From assembly GCF_014200755.1 (NCBI RefSeq), contig NZ_JACHCM010000001.1, forward strand, positions 476,218 to 540,217: a stretch of 64,000 nt of DNA. Reading direction: 5' to 3'. The position numbers and the translations under genes are program-made. The DNA comes from Rhodanobacter sp. ANJX3 (GTDB taxonomy: Bacteria > Pseudomonadota > Gammaproteobacteria > Xanthomonadales > Rhodanobacteraceae). The notes beneath the pieces are model-generated. The model had not been told where the DNA came from. It did not search any database and saw only the letters and a program-made list of their open reading frames with translations. Shown here piece by piece: positions 37,966-51,141 of this stretch (within the stretch, counting starts at the first letter, position 1; every line of letters begins with the position of its first letter).

Positions 37966-38438
37966 TCAGCTGTAGCGAACGCCGGTGATTTCGTAGTGTT
38001 TGACGCCATTGGGCGCAGTGAATTCAAAGCTGTCGCCCTCGTTCTTGCCGATCAGCGCGCGCGCGATCGGTGACGATACCGCAATCATGTGCAGCTTGAT
38101 GTCCGCCTCCAGATCGCCAACGATCTGATACGTCACTGCCGTACCCGTGTCTTCGTCTTCCAGATCGACGATGGCACCGAACACCACGCGACTGCCCGGA
38201 TTGAGCTGGGTCACGTCGATCACTTCGGCATTCGACAGCAGGGATTCCAGTTGGGCGATGCGCCCTTCGGCAAAGCTCTGCTGCTCGCGCGCCGCGTGAT
38301 ACTCGGCATTTTCCTTCAAGTCACCGTGCGCGCGTGCCTCGGCGATGGCCGCGATGATCCGCGGCCGATCGACGAACTTCAGTTTCTCCAGCTCGGCGCG
38401 CAGGCGCTCGGCGCCCGCTTTGGTAATCGGTGGACGGC

Positions 38439-38442
<4 letters not shown>
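37966..38442 (-). CDS. greA: Transcription elongation factor GreA
   Basis: A 158-residue GreA. The N-terminal coiled coil ([49 protein letters not shown]) carries the acidic tip DLKENAEY that stimulates RNA-cleavage by polymerase. The C-terminal FKBP-like domain ends [14 protein letters not shown]. It overlaps carB by ATGA and is the last gene of carA-carB-greA, a conserved order in proteobacteria. Confidence 0.97.
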
Positions 38443-41666
<3,224 letters not shown>

Positions 41667-41667
41667 C

Positions 41668-42795
41668 TCAGCGGGCCTCCTGCATAAGTGCCGCAAAACG
41701 ATCGAACAGGTAGCCGATATCGAGCGGCCCGGGGCTGGCCTCCGGGTGACCCTGGAAGCAGAACGCGGGGCGATCGGTCAGCGCGAAACCCTGCAGCGAG
41801 CCGTCGAACAGCGAGGTATGGGTGACGCGCACGTTGGCTGGCAGCGTGGCCGGATCGACCGCGAAGCCGTGGTTCTGCGAGGTGATCAGCACGCGACCGT
41901 CGTCGTGGTCTTTCACCGGATGGTTGGCCCCGTGATGACCGAACTTCATCTTCAGCGTGGAAGCACCGACCGCCAGGCCCATGATCTGGTGTCCGAGGCA
42001 GATACCGAAGAGCGGAATCTTCGCCTCCAGGAATTCGCGCGTTGCCGCAATGGCGTAATCGCACGCCGCCGGGTCGCCCGGGCCGTTGGACAAAAACACG
42101 CCGTCGGGCTTCATCGCCAATACGTCGGCAGCAGAGGTTTGCGCCGGCACCACGGTAACCTCGCAGCCCTGCTCGGCCAGCAGACGCAGGATGTTGAGCT
42201 TGGTGCCGAAGTCGTAAGCGACGACCTTGAAGCGCTTGGCCGGCTGGTTGAAGCGGGTGTTGTCGAGGTCGTAAACGCCCTCGTTCCAGACGTACGGCTT
42301 GGTGACGCTGACCGCCTTGGCCAGGTCCATGCCGTTCAGCCCGGGAAACGCGCGCGCCTTGGCCAAGGCCGCTTCCGCGTCGACATGCTCGCCGGCCATG
42401 ATGCAGCCGGACAGTGCGCCCTTGTCGCGCAGGATGCGCGTGAGCCGACGCGTGTCGATACCGGCGATCGCCACGGTGCCATTGCGCTTGAGGTAATCGG
42501 GCAAGCTTTCGCTGCTGCGCCAGTTGCTGGCACGGCGAGGCACGTCGCGAACGATCAGGCCTGCCGCGTGCACCGCGTTGGACTCGACATCCTCGGCATT
42601 GACGCCGGTATTGCCGATATGGGGATAGGTCAGCGTGACGATCTGGCGCGCGTAGGAGGGATCGGTGAGGATCTCCTGATAGCCGGTCATCGCCGTGTTG
42701 AAAACCACTTCGCCGACAGTGTCGCCAGTGGCGCCCACGGCGTAGCCGTGAAACACGCTGCCGTCTTCGAGGGCGAGCAGAGCGGAAATATGCAT
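41668..42795 (-). CDS. carA: Carbamoyl-phosphate synthase small subunit
   Basis: A 375-residue glutaminase subunit. The N-terminal domain starts [20 protein letters not shown]. The class I amidotransferase domain has the nucleophile elbow [10 protein letters not shown] and the catalytic HPE in [13 protein letters not shown]. It supplies ammonia to CarB. The start at 42795 is the family-consistent one; the open frame extends 12 codons further. About 210 bases of leader separate it from the divergent oxygenase, without an obvious pyrimidine attenuator. Confidence 0.97.
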   Translation of the reverse strand: MHISALLALEDGSVFHGYAVGATGDTVGEVVFNTAMTGYQEILTDPSYARQIVTLTYPHIGNTGVNAEDVESNAVHAAGLIVRDVPRRASNWRSSESLPDYLKRNGTVAIAGIDTRRLTRILRDKGALSGCIMAGEHVDAEAALAKARAFPGLNGMDLAKAVSVTKPYVWNEGVYDLDNTRFNQPAKRFKVVAYDFGTKLNILRLLAEQGCEVTVVPAQTSAADVLAMKPDGVFLSNGPGDPAACDYAIAATREFLEAKIPLFGICLGHQIMGLAVGASTLKMKFGHHGANHPVKDHDDGRVLITSQNHGFAVDPATLPANVRVTHTSLFDGSLQGFALTDRPAFCFQGHPEASPGPLDIGYLFDRFAALMQEAR

Positions 42796-43006
42796 GAGGT
42801 GTCCGCCTTTTTGATGCAGCAAGACCCGCAAGCCGCGCCATGGCTGGCTTGTGGAGCTCGGGAGGGAAAGTATCTGGGCGGGTTGAAATGATAAGACGCA
42901 GCGTCCTTTCTGTCCACCTTACAAAGCATGAACCGCACGGGGAACTCACGTTATTTCCGGACCGGCGGGCGCTAAACTAACCGATATTTTCAGGGAGCCA
43001 GCCGTC

Positions 43007-43702
43007 ATGAGCGCCGCCGTTCTGCTCGATCCCGCACGACTCGATCGTCCGGATACTACGGTTACGCAGCACCCGTTTCCCTTCATGGTTGCGCACGGTC
43101 AGCTGCCGGACGAGGCCCGCAACGAGCTGGACAAGGACTTCCCGCGCTATCCCAGCGCGGGATTTTTCCCTTACGACCCCAGCGACTGCGGCCCCAGCGT
43201 CAATGCGCTGATCGACAACATGACCTCTCCGGCGTTCGCCCGGGCGGTCGGCGAGCGGCTGGGCATCGACGATCTCGGCCAGTACCCGACCCTGGTCACG
43301 CTGTGCCGGCTGCTCAACAAGCGCCATGGCACCATCCACACCGACAGCAAGTCCAAGGTCGCCACCGCGCTGATCTACCTCAACACGCAGTGGCCGGATA
43401 CCAGCGACGGCTGCCTGCGCTTTCTGCACAAGATCGACGACATCGACAGTATCGTGGTGCCGGAGCTAACGCCGCTGTATGGCGAATTTGCGGTATTCAA
43501 GCGTTGCGACAACTCTTTTCACGGCCACCTGCCGTTCGAGGGTGAGCGGCGCGTCATCCAGGTGGCGTGGCTGACCAGCGAAGAAGAGAAACTGCGCAAG
43601 ACCAAGCGCGGCAAATTCTCGCGCGTGTTCAAGAAACTTTTCGGCAGCCTGGATACCAAGCTCGGCGCCGGCCGCGATCGCAACGCTTCTCACCCGGACT
43701 AG
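43007..43702 (+). CDS. 2OG-Fe(II) oxygenase
   Basis: A 231-residue double-stranded beta-helix dioxygenase. The iron facial triad is readable: His111 and Asp113 in IHTDSKSK, and a distal His172 or His174 in SFHGHLPF, with Arg181/Arg182 (RRVIQVAW) as the likely 2-oxoglutarate contact. The C-terminal 40 residues are strongly basic. GGGAG precedes the ATG. The substrate is unknown; members often hydroxylate proteins or small metabolites. It is divergent from carA and ends 40 bases before the convergent exchanger gene. Confidence 0.85.
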   Translation: MSAAVLLDPARLDRPDTTVTQHPFPFMVAHGQLPDEARNELDKDFPRYPSAGFFPYDPSDCGPSVNALIDNMTSPAFARAVGERLGIDDLGQYPTLVTLCRLLNKRHGTIHTDSKSKVATALIYLNTQWPDTSDGCLRFLHKIDDIDSIVVPELTPLYGEFAVFKRCDNSFHGHLPFEGERRVIQVAWLTSEEEKLRKTKRGKFSRVFKKLFGSLDTKLGAGRDRNASHPD

Positions 43703-43741
43703 GCAAGCTCGCGCAAGTCTCCCCGGTATTTGCGATGCTGG

Positions 43742-44746
43742 TCATCGATTGAAATACCAGCCCACGAACGCAGCGAACACGCCGTACAACGCGCCCACCG
43801 GCAGCAGCCAGCGCGCGTCGACCCGGCCTCGCTGGAACAGCCACCACAGATAACCTATCGCTATCATGGTGAGCACGCCGGCTGCCACAAGCGGGGTGTC
43901 GAACAGCCACGGCGTGGCGAACAGAGCCAGCGAACTGGGAATGGTGGCCTGGATCATCATCGAGCCGGAAATATTGGCCAGCGCCAGCCGCTCTTTGCCC
44001 TGGCGCACCCAGATCAGTGCGTTCACGGTTTCGGGCAATTCCGTGGCGACCGGGCTCAGCACCAGGGCCACCAGATGCGCCGGCAGCGAAAACAGCGCAC
44101 CGATGGCTTCGAGCTGGCCGACAAACAGTCGCGACGCGGCGGCGATCACTGCCAGGGCGATAAAGGTTTGTGCGACCACCCAGCGCATGGCCGGATCAAG
44201 CTGGGTCGGACGAAACTTCAGCGGCTCGAGTTCCTCGTCCTCCGGCGTGTGGTCGCCGCTGCGCATCTCGCGCCAGACGTACGTGCCGTAGGCGGCGAGA
44301 AACAGAAGGCCAAGCCAGGGCTTGATGGCAAAGGCAACCAGGCCCAACCCGAACTTCACCACGAAGATCGCGAGGAACCAGGATTGATCGCGCGCCAGTC
44401 GCTTGCTGTCGACGCGAATCAGCCGGTCGGACCGCTTGAGCCGGCGCAGGTGCAGCCACAGCGCGCCACCGACGACAGCGTAGGCGATCGTGGCCAGTAC
44501 CAGCGGACCGCCGAGCGCAGCGCCCACGCCAATATCTCGTGCCTCGGGCGTCTTGCCGAAAATCACCGCGACAAAGGTGACCGCACTCTCGGGCAAGGCC
44601 GTACCGAACGCGGCCAGCACCGTGCCGGTAGCCGTGGAACTCAGCTTGAGTTTGCGCCCGAACCACTCGACGCCGTTGACGAAATACTCGCAGGCGAGAT
44701 AAATCGCGACCGCCGAGCCAATGAATAACGCGAAAGTAAGCGGCAT
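43742..44746 (-). CDS. Calcium/sodium (cation) exchanger family membrane protein
   Basis: A 334-residue polytopic protein with the duplicated alpha-repeats of the CaCA superfamily: GTALPESAVTF near residue 45 and SPVATELPETVNALIW in the second half. It exchanges Ca2+ (possibly Mn2+) for Na+ or H+. A hydrophilic basic/acidic loop separates the halves. The start at 44746 is the first that gives a membrane N-terminus. The upstream minus-strand leader carries a likely yybP-ykoY aptamer and an RBS-masking hairpin, suggesting that manganese regulates it. Confidence 0.9.
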   Translation of the reverse strand: MPLTFALFIGSAVAIYLACEYFVNGVEWFGRKLKLSSTATGTVLAAFGTALPESAVTFVAVIFGKTPEARDIGVGAALGGPLVLATIAYAVVGGALWLHLRRLKRSDRLIRVDSKRLARDQSWFLAIFVVKFGLGLVAFAIKPWLGLLFLAAYGTYVWREMRSGDHTPEDEELEPLKFRPTQLDPAMRWVVAQTFIALAVIAAASRLFVGQLEAIGALFSLPAHLVALVLSPVATELPETVNALIWVRQGKERLALANISGSMMIQATIPSSLALFATPWLFDTPLVAAGVLTMIAIGYLWWLFQRGRVDARWLLPVGALYGVFAAFVGWYFNR

Positions 44747-44758
44747 GAAATGCACGAG

Positions 44759-44806
44759 GGCCGGGCGAGCGGAAACCGATGGCGCATCGACACCGCTCGC
44801 CCGGCC
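44759..44806 (-). promoter_or_regulatory. RBS-masking hairpin (expression platform)
   Basis: A 14-bp perfect inverted repeat, GGCCGGGCGAGCGG (44759-44772) and CCGCTCGCCCGGCC (44793-44806), with a 20-base loop. On the minus-strand transcript its 3' arm ends 12 bases before the exchanger ATG, covering the ribosome-binding region. It follows directly after the aptamer candidate. Confidence 0.7.
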
Positions 44807-44821
44807 GGGTGAGCATGTCGA

Positions 44822-44966
44822 TGGCCAAAGGTCTCGCCGGGCACAGCCGTCGCGCGAAGCGACGGCTTGCTGATCGCACCATGGTTCCGGAAAGTCCGGC
44901 CCCAATTGTGTTGATGCGAACGCCTCTGGGTACGAGGCTGGCTACTCCCCAATGACAAGGCCGTGA
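44822..44966 (-). promoter_or_regulatory. yybP-ykoY manganese riboswitch candidate
   Basis: The minus-strand leader of the exchanger contains the hallmark blocks in the right order: GGGGAGUAG (44942-44950), GCAUCAACA further on, then a GAGACC (44830-44835) closing block. Between them lie paired arms, including a perfect GCCGTCGC/GCGACGGC stem (about 44846-44868). This is the pattern of the Mn2+-sensing yybP-ykoY aptamer, known to control Mn2+/Ca2+ exporters. The P1 helix is imperfect by eye. I identified it from remembered consensus only. Confidence 0.72.
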
Positions 44967-45039
44967 TGCTAACGACAGCGGGCGCAAATCGCAAGGAATT
45001 GCTCGCCGGCCAATACGTGAAAACAGCCAGCGACCGTAC

Positions 45040-45840
45040 TCAACGCGGCGTGGTGATGACGTCCTCGAGCCTCCACAGACCAGTGGCACGACCGCGCAAC
45101 CACAGCGCCGCCTGCAACGCGCCCCGCGCAAAAATCGAACGATCCGTGGCCCGATGCGACAGCTCCAGCCGCTCGCCCTGCCCGATCACCATCGCCGTGT
45201 GCTCGCCGACGATGTCACCGCCGCGCACCACGGCAAAGCCGATCGAGCCTTCAACCCGTTCGCCTGTCCGACCTTCGCGTGTATAGACGGCTGCCGCATC
45301 CAGCGTCGTCTCTCGTGCCGCGGCGGCGGCATGTCCCAGCGCGAGTGCCGTACCGGAAGGCGCATCCTGCTTGCGGCTGTGATGCGCCTCCACAATCTCG
45401 ATATCCCACTCGGGCAGACTCGCCGCCGCGTCACGCAGCAGATGCGTCAGTACAGCCACGCCGAGGCTGAAATTGGCCGCGCGCAGCAGGGCGATGGTTT
45501 CCGTGGCTTTCTGCAGACGGGCTTCCAGCATCGAGTCCATACCGGTGGTGCCGGTGACCAGCGGCGTGCCGTTGGCGAGGCAATAGTCGAGCGTCGCGCT
45601 CAAACCGTGCGGACCGCTGAAATCGATCACCACATCGAGAGCCGGAGCATTCGACCAATCCCGCGCGTAACGCAGGGGATGCGTTCCATCAGGGAAAACC
45701 GGCTGGCCCGCGTGGGCCGATGCGGATGACACCACCGCATGGACCAGCTCGAACCGCTCGTCGCCATTGAGCAGGTCACGCAAGGCGGCGCCCATGCGAC
45801 CGGACGCACCACTGATGCCGAGGCGGAGAGATTGAGTCAC
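45040..45840 (-). CDS. dapB: 4-hydroxy-tetrahydrodipicolinate reductase
   Basis: A 266-residue lysine/diaminopimelate pathway reductase. The N-terminal NAD(P) motif is GISGASGRMGAAL, and the catalytic stretch EAHHSRKQDAPSGTAL includes the His-His pair and Lys. The C-terminal AALWLRGRATGLWRLEDV is intact. A GTG start at 45840 is used, with GGAG nearby; the frame is open 75 codons upstream with no family similarity. It is downstream of dnaJ on the same strand, 106 bases away. Confidence 0.95.
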   Translation of the reverse strand: MTQSLRLGISGASGRMGAALRDLLNGDERFELVHAVVSSASAHAGQPVFPDGTHPLRYARDWSNAPALDVVIDFSGPHGLSATLDYCLANGTPLVTGTTGMDSMLEARLQKATETIALLRAANFSLGVAVLTHLLRDAAASLPEWDIEIVEAHHSRKQDAPSGTALALGHAAAAARETTLDAAAVYTREGRTGERVEGSIGFAVVRGGDIVGEHTAMVIGQGERLELSHRATDRSIFARGALQAALWLRGRATGLWRLEDVITTPR

Positions 45841-45946
45841 CGGCGCGCTCCCTATTTGTGCGTTGAACGATCCATCGTAGCGCGAGCGGCACAGCCGGCA
45901 GCAATCACCAGGCCGCCGTTCGCAACGCCTCGATGGAGAGCAGCGG

Positions 45947-47068
45947 TTAAGCGGTGACCCGCGACCAGAATTCTTTGACGCCGTCGATCCAGCCCTTGGC
46001 GCGCGGCGTATGCCGATCGCCGTCGCTTTCTTCGAAGGTGGCCTCAAGCGCCTCGAACAGCTCACGCTGCGCCTTGGTCAAACGCACCGGCGTTTCAACC
46101 ACCACACGACAGATGAGGTCGCCATGTCGCGTGCTGCGCACCGACTTGACGCCGCGCCCGCGCAGGCGGAACTGCGTACCGGTCTGCGTCTCGGCCGGAA
46201 TGCTGATCGGCACCTCGCCTTCCAGCGTCGGCACCGGCAGCTCCACGCCCAAGGCCGCCTGCGTGAATCGGATCGGCAGCTCGCAGTACAAATCGTTGCC
46301 TTCGCGCTGGAAGATCGCGTGCTCGCGCACCCGCACCTCTACGTAAAGGTCACCCGCCGGCGTGCCGCCCGGGCCCGCTTCACCTTGCCCGCTCAAACGG
46401 ATGCGGTCGCCGTTGTCCACGCCCGCCGGAATCTGCACGGAAAGCGTGCGCGACTCTTCGATACGACCTTCGCCATGGCATTTCTTGCACGGCTTCTCGA
46501 TGGCCTTGCCAGTTCCGCCGCAGTGCGGGCAAGCCTGTTGTACCGAAAAAATGCCGTTCTGCATGCGCACCTGGCCATGACCGCGGCAGGTTTTGCATTG
46601 CACCACTTTGCCGTCTTCCGAGCCGCTGCCGTTGCAGTGGTGGCAGTTGACCTGTGTCGGCACTTCGATTTGCCGGCTGACGCCGAAAACGGCTTCCTCC
46701 AGGTCGAGCTCGATGATGTAGCGAAGATCCGCACCGCGACGCTGACGACCACCGCTGTTGCGACCGAAAATGTCGCCAAAAATGTCACCGAAGATATCGC
46801 CCACGTCGCCGAAGCCGGCCCCGCCGCGCCCGCCGGCACCTTGCTCGAGTCCGGCGTGGCCGTACTGGTCGTAGATCGCGCGTTTCTGTGGGTCGCACAG
46901 CACTTCGTAGGCCTCCTTGGCCTCCTTGAATTTTTCCTGCGCGCCCGGGTCATCTGGATTGCGGTCCGGATGATATTTCATCGCCAGCCGGCGGAAGGAC
47001 TTCTTCAGCTCGACTTCAGTGACGCTGCGCTCGACGCTCAGCACTTCGTAGTAATCACGCTTGCTCAT
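45947..47068 (-). CDS. dnaJ: Chaperone protein DnaJ
   Basis: A 373-residue Hsp40 of type A. The J domain has the HPD motif in [11 protein letters not shown] Gly/Phe-rich stretch ([24 protein letters not shown]) follows. The zinc-binding region has four CxxCxGxG repeats ([32 protein letters not shown]), then the client-binding C-terminal domains. It stimulates DnaK ATPase. It is 177 bases downstream of dnaK, with a long hairpin in the spacer. Confidence 0.98.
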   Translation of the reverse strand: MSKRDYYEVLSVERSVTEVELKKSFRRLAMKYHPDRNPDDPGAQEKFKEAKEAYEVLCDPQKRAIYDQYGHAGLEQGAGGRGGAGFGDVGDIFGDIFGDIFGRNSGGRQRRGADLRYIIELDLEEAVFGVSRQIEVPTQVNCHHCNGSGSEDGKVVQCKTCRGHGQVRMQNGIFSVQQACPHCGGTGKAIEKPCKKCHGEGRIEESRTLSVQIPAGVDNGDRIRLSGQGEAGPGGTPAGDLYVEVRVREHAIFQREGNDLYCELPIRFTQAALGVELPVPTLEGEVPISIPAETQTGTQFRLRGRGVKSVRSTRHGDLICRVVVETPVRLTKAQRELFEALEATFEESDGDRHTPRAKGWIDGVKEFWSRVTA

Positions 47069-47153
47069 TCATGCATCCACACTGCTTGCCGCTTGCCGGT
47101 TAAAGATCGAGCGATACTGCTCCAGATCCTCGTGTCATCAACGCCTTGCCCCT

Positions 47154-47199
47154 CAACACGAAGCCCGCGACGGGATGATCCCGGCACGGGCTGGTGTTG
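47154..47199. promoter_or_regulatory. Long hairpin in the dnaK-dnaJ spacer
   Basis: Three collinear paired blocks: CAACAC/GTGTTG (47154-47159/47194-47199), AGCCCG/CGGGCT (47162-47167/47187-47192) and CGGGA/TCCCG (47071+100-47075+100, i.e. 47171-47175/47179-47183), separated by small internal loops. There is no T-run on the minus strand. Likely attenuates or processes the dnaK-dnaJ transcript. Confidence 0.62.
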
Positions 47200-47245
47200 A
47201 CGACCCTGCCGCATCTTTTGGTGATGGACGGCTGCCGATTATTTC

Positions 47246-49165
47246 TTATTTCTTCTCGTCTTTCACTTCGGTGAACTCGGCATCGACCACGTCGTCCGGC
47301 TGAGCCGAGCCGCCCGGCGCCGACTGTGAACCGGCATCGGCGTTACCGCCGGCCTGAGCTGCGGCCTGCAGCGCCTGCGCCGCCTGCTCCAGCTTCTCGA
47401 CCTTGGCGTCGATCGCAGCCTTGTCCTCGCCATCCTTGACCTTTTCCAGATCGGACAATGCGCCTTCGATCGTGCTGAGCTGGTCGGCCGGAATCTTGCC
47501 GCCGTGCTCCTTCAGCGCACTGCGAGTCGAGTGCACCAGCTGGTCGGCCTTGTTGCGGGTGGCGACCAGCTCGTGGAAGCGCTTGTCTTCTTCCTTGTTC
47601 GCCTCGGCGTCGGCCACCATGCGCTGGATCTCGTCCTCGGACAGACCCGAGCCGGCCTTGATTTCGATCTTCTGTTCTTTGCCGGTCTTCTTGTCCTTGG
47701 CCGACACGTGCAGGATGCCGTTGGCGTCGATATCGAAGGTGACCTCGATCTGCGGCATGCCGCGTGGCGCTGCTTCAATACCGGACAGGTCGAACTTGCC
47801 CAGCGACTTGTTGGCGCTGGCGCGCTCACGCTCGCCCTGCAGTACGTGCACGGTCACGGCGGTCTGGTTGTCGTCGGCTGTGGAGAACGTCTGCGCGGCC
47901 TTGGTCGGCACCGTGGTGTTCTTCTCGATCAGCTTGGTCATCACGCCGCCCATCGTCTCGATGCCGAGCGACAGCGGGGTCACGTCCAGCAGCAGCACAT
48001 CTTTGACCGTACCGCCCAGCACGCCGCCCTGGATGGCAGCGCCGACAGCGACGGCCTCGTCCGGGTTGACGTCCTTGCGCGGGTCCTTGCCGAAGAACTC
48101 CTTCACCGACTCCTGCACTTTCGGCATGCGGGTCTGACCACCCACGAGAATGACCTCGTTGATGTCGGACACGCGCAGACCGGCGTCATTCAGAGCGGTG
48201 CGGCACGGATCGATGGTGCGCTTGATCAGTTCTTCGACCAACGACTCCAGCTTGGCGCGGGTCAGCTTGATGTTGAGATGCTTCGGACCGGATGCATCGG
48301 CCGTGACGTACGGCAGATTGACGTCGGTCTGATGGTTGGACGACAGCTCGATCTTGGCGCGCTCGGCGGCATCCTTCAGACGCTGCAGGGCGAGCGGATC
48401 CTTGCGCAGGTCGATGCCCTGCTCCTTGTTGAACTCGTCGACGAGGTAATCGATGACGCGCATATCGAAATCTTCGCCGCCGAGGAAGGTGTCGCCGTTG
48501 GTGGCCAGCACTTCGAACTGCTTCTCCCCGTCGACTTCGGCGATCTCGATGATCGACACGTCGAACGTGCCGCCGCCGAGATCGTAAACCACAATCTTGC
48601 GGTCACCGCCCTTCTTGTCCATGCCATAGGCCAGCGCGGCCGCGGTCGGCTCGTTGATGATGCGTTTGACGTCGAGGCCGGCGATCTTGCCGGCGTCCTT
48701 GGTCGCCTGGCGCTGGCTGTCGTTGAAGTAGGCCGGCACGGTGATCACGGCTTCGGTGACGGACTCGCCCAGATAATCCTCGGCGGTCTTCTTCATCTTC
48801 ATCAGCACTTTCGCCGCGATCTCCTGCGGCGCCATCTTCTTGCCGTCAGAGGTCTGTACCCACGCGTCGCCGTTGTCGTGCGCGACGATGGCATAAGGCA
48901 CGATGTTCAGATCTTTCTGGACTTCCGCGTCGGCGAACTTGCGGCCGATCAGGCGCTTCACCGCGTAGAAAGTGTTCTTGGGGTTGGTGACGCTCTGGCG
49001 CTTGGCCGAGGCGCCCACCAGCACTTCGCCGTCCTTGTTGAAGGCGACGATGGAGGGCGTGGTGCGATCGCCTTCCGAATTTTCGATGACCTTGGCCGTG
49101 CCGCCTTCCATGACGGAGACGCACGAGTTGGTGGTGCCCAAGTCGATACCAATGATCTTGCCCAT
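47246..49165 (-). CDS. dnaK: Chaperone protein DnaK
   Basis: A 639-residue Hsp70. The ATPase domain begins [13 protein letters not shown] and includes [12 protein letters not shown] and [11 protein letters not shown]. The substrate-binding domain and helical lid follow, ending in an Ala/Gly/Gln-rich tail and the conserved VVDAEFTEV. The length is canonical. CGGAGTAG lies before the ATG. It is third in hrcA-grpE-dnaK-dnaJ. Confidence 0.98.
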   Translation of the reverse strand: MGKIIGIDLGTTNSCVSVMEGGTAKVIENSEGDRTTPSIVAFNKDGEVLVGASAKRQSVTNPKNTFYAVKRLIGRKFADAEVQKDLNIVPYAIVAHDNGDAWVQTSDGKKMAPQEIAAKVLMKMKKTAEDYLGESVTEAVITVPAYFNDSQRQATKDAGKIAGLDVKRIINEPTAAALAYGMDKKGGDRKIVVYDLGGGTFDVSIIEIAEVDGEKQFEVLATNGDTFLGGEDFDMRVIDYLVDEFNKEQGIDLRKDPLALQRLKDAAERAKIELSSNHQTDVNLPYVTADASGPKHLNIKLTRAKLESLVEELIKRTIDPCRTALNDAGLRVSDINEVILVGGQTRMPKVQESVKEFFGKDPRKDVNPDEAVAVGAAIQGGVLGGTVKDVLLLDVTPLSLGIETMGGVMTKLIEKNTTVPTKAAQTFSTADDNQTAVTVHVLQGERERASANKSLGKFDLSGIEAAPRGMPQIEVTFDIDANGILHVSAKDKKTGKEQKIEIKAGSGLSEDEIQRMVADAEANKEEDKRFHELVATRNKADQLVHSTRSALKEHGGKIPADQLSTIEGALSDLEKVKDGEDKAAIDAKVEKLEQAAQALQAAAQAGGNADAGSQSAPGGSAQPDDVVDAEFTEVKDEKK

Positions 49166-49320
49166 GTCTACTACTCCGATATTTTTACTAGCGGCCCCCG
49201 CGGCCGCGACTGGTTATCAGGTGGGGGTGTGGCCCGGCGATTCAATGCCAGCAACGCCCTCAATGCGATTTCGATCCATTTGCCGGCGCCTCATTCAGCC
49301 AGGCGCCAGCCGGAAAAGTC

Positions 49321-49866
49321 CTAATCCTTCGCCACGGCGACCAGCGCCGGACGCAGCAAGCGGTCGTTCAATACGTAACCCTTCTGCAGCACGGTCACGA
49401 CCGTGCCCGGTGCCTTGTCCGGCGCCTCGACCATGCTCACCGCGTGGTGGCGCTCGGGATCGAGCGGCTGACCGAGCGGATCGATCTGGACCATGCCGTT
49501 GTTCTCGCCGACTTTCAGCAGCGCCTTCAAGGTCAGGCTGATGCCTTCGCGCATCGAGGCCAGATCGCCGCCTTCCACCGCCAAGCCGCCCTCGAGACCG
49601 TCATACACCGGCAGCAGCTCGTTGAGTAGCTTTTCATTGGCGAAGCGGCGCGCCTGCTCCAGATCGCGCTGCATGCGGCGACGCTGGTTTTCCAGCTCGG
49701 CCCGCTCGCGCAATACGGTTTCGCGCAGCTCGGCGTGGCTGGCTTCCAACGTTTTCAGCTGGCTTTGCAATGCCTCCAGCTCGGCATTTTCCGGTGCCGA
49801 CTCGGCCGCAAGATCATCATGGCCATCCTGCGCGTCGTTGGACGCGTGCGGATCATTGTTATGCAT
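49321..49866 (-). CDS. grpE: Nucleotide exchange factor GrpE
   Basis: A 181-residue DnaK exchange factor. An acidic disordered N-terminus leads into a long coiled coil (ELEALQSQLKTLEASHAELRETVLRERAELENQRRRM). The C-terminal beta domain contains VNP-like DPERHHAVSMVEAPDKAPGTVVTVLQKGY. The start at 49866 is used; upstream in-frame residues do not fit the family. It sits between hrcA (90 bases) and dnaK (155 bases), the latter spacer containing a GGCGCC-based stem. Confidence 0.96.
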   Translation of the reverse strand: MHNNDPHASNDAQDGHDDLAAESAPENAELEALQSQLKTLEASHAELRETVLRERAELENQRRRMQRDLEQARRFANEKLLNELLPVYDGLEGGLAVEGGDLASMREGISLTLKALLKVGENNGMVQIDPLGQPLDPERHHAVSMVEAPDKAPGTVVTVLQKGYVLNDRLLRPALVAVAKD

Positions 49867-49956
49867 TGAAAACACTCCCAGACTTTTCCATGGCCGGCAC
49901 CGCTGCGGATGGCCGACCTTCGACAATTGGCGGGAAACCCGTATCTCCCGCTGCGG

Positions 49957-51018
49957 TTATAAGGCCGTCGTGGCGCGATTCAAGGCGTCACTGAGCAATG
50001 TGGCAGTCGCCTGCACGACCGGAATGACCCGATCGTAGGCCATGCGCGTTGGGCCAATGACCCCCACTGCACCCAATACGCGCCCCTGCGCGCCGTAGCT
50101 GGCGGTGACCACGCTGCAACCGTCCAGCGCGGTGAAACCCGATTCCTCGCCGATAAAAAGCCGTACGCCCGGCGCGCGGGCGCACACTTCCATCAGCTGC
50201 AGCAATTCGTTTTTCTGCTGGAATGCCTCGAACAGTTCGCGCAGTCGCTGCAGATCCGACAACTCCGAGTACGCCATCAGATTGGTTTGGCCACTGACCA
50301 GCACGTCGCTGCCGCCGGCCTGCGGCGCAAACGACGCAGTGGCCAGTTCCATCGTGCTGGACAACAGGCGATTGAGCTCGCTGCCGGCCTCGCGCAGCTC
50401 GGCCAGCAGGTGCGCGCGGATGTCATCCACCCGGAAACCGACGAACTGCGCGTTGAGATAATTCGCCGCCTCTTCCAGCTCGCGGCTGTCCAGCGGCTTG
50501 GCCAGCTGCACGATGCGGTTCTGCACCTGGTTGTCGGAAAACACCAGAATCACCAGCACGCGCGCGTCCGGCAACGGCACGAAATCGATATGGCGCAGCG
50601 GAAAGTCGGCCTGTCGTGGCACGGTGACCACGCCGGCAAAGTGCGTCATCGCCGACAGCAGTGTCGATGCGTTGCCGAGCAGGTCGAGCGTGTTGGTCGG
50701 CCCCGGCGGCAGCTCTCGCTGCAGGCGTGCCATCTCTTCCTGCGGCAGCGGCTGCAGTTCGATCAGGCTGTCGACAAACAGACGCAGCCCGCGCGGCGTG
50801 GGTACGCGCCCGGCCGAGGTATGCGGCGAGGACACCAACCCGGCGTCTTCGAGGTCGGCCATGATGTTGCGAATGGTCGCCGGGCTCACGTCCAGCCCCG
50901 ACGAGCGAGACAGCGTGCGCGAACCTACCGGCTCGCCGTTGACCAGATACTGGGCGATCAGCGTACGCAACAGGCGTCGCGTGCGGGCGTCGAGATCGGG
51001 GCCGTGCGAATTGATCAT
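49957..51018 (-). CDS. hrcA: Heat-inducible transcription repressor HrcA
   Basis: A 353-residue repressor. The N-terminal winged helix has RTRRLLRTLIAQYLVNGEPVGSRTLSR and SPATIRNIMADLEDAGL. The C-terminal GAF-like/dimerisation domain contains FIGEESGF and GVIGPTRMAYDRVIPVV. It normally represses by binding CIRCE operators; I see no CIRCE repeat in the upstream sequence of this operon. First gene of hrcA-grpE-dnaK-dnaJ, divergent from recN. Confidence 0.96.
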   Translation of the reverse strand: MINSHGPDLDARTRRLLRTLIAQYLVNGEPVGSRTLSRSSGLDVSPATIRNIMADLEDAGLVSSPHTSAGRVPTPRGLRLFVDSLIELQPLPQEEMARLQRELPPGPTNTLDLLGNASTLLSAMTHFAGVVTVPRQADFPLRHIDFVPLPDARVLVILVFSDNQVQNRIVQLAKPLDSRELEEAANYLNAQFVGFRVDDIRAHLLAELREAGSELNRLLSSTMELATASFAPQAGGSDVLVSGQTNLMAYSELSDLQRLRELFEAFQQKNELLQLMEVCARAPGVRLFIGEESGFTALDGCSVVTASYGAQGRVLGAVGVIGPTRMAYDRVIPVVQATATLLSDALNRATTAL

Positions 51019-51047
51019 GGGCTGTAGCAGTCCTTGAGACTGCACAG

Positions 51048-51076
51048 AAATAAGGTCTGCGCGCGTCGCTTGCAAG
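51048..51076 (-). promoter_or_regulatory. Sigma32-like heat-shock promoter of hrcA
   Basis: On the minus strand CTTGCAA (-35; complement of 51070-51076) and CCTTATTT (-10; complement of 51048-51055) are separated by 14 bases. The consensus is CTTGAAA-N11-16-CCCCATNT, so most positions match. It lies 30 bases before the hrcA start. Confidence 0.6.
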
Positions 51077-51141
51077 TACAAGGCTTATTTCGTACCGGCA
51101 GCGTGCCGCTACAATCCACCGACCTCATCATTGTCTCCCCC

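Noticed and set aside
50940-51140. SOS (LexA) box before recN
   Set aside because: No CTG-N10-CAG palindrome of adequate quality found by eye in the hrcA-recN gap.
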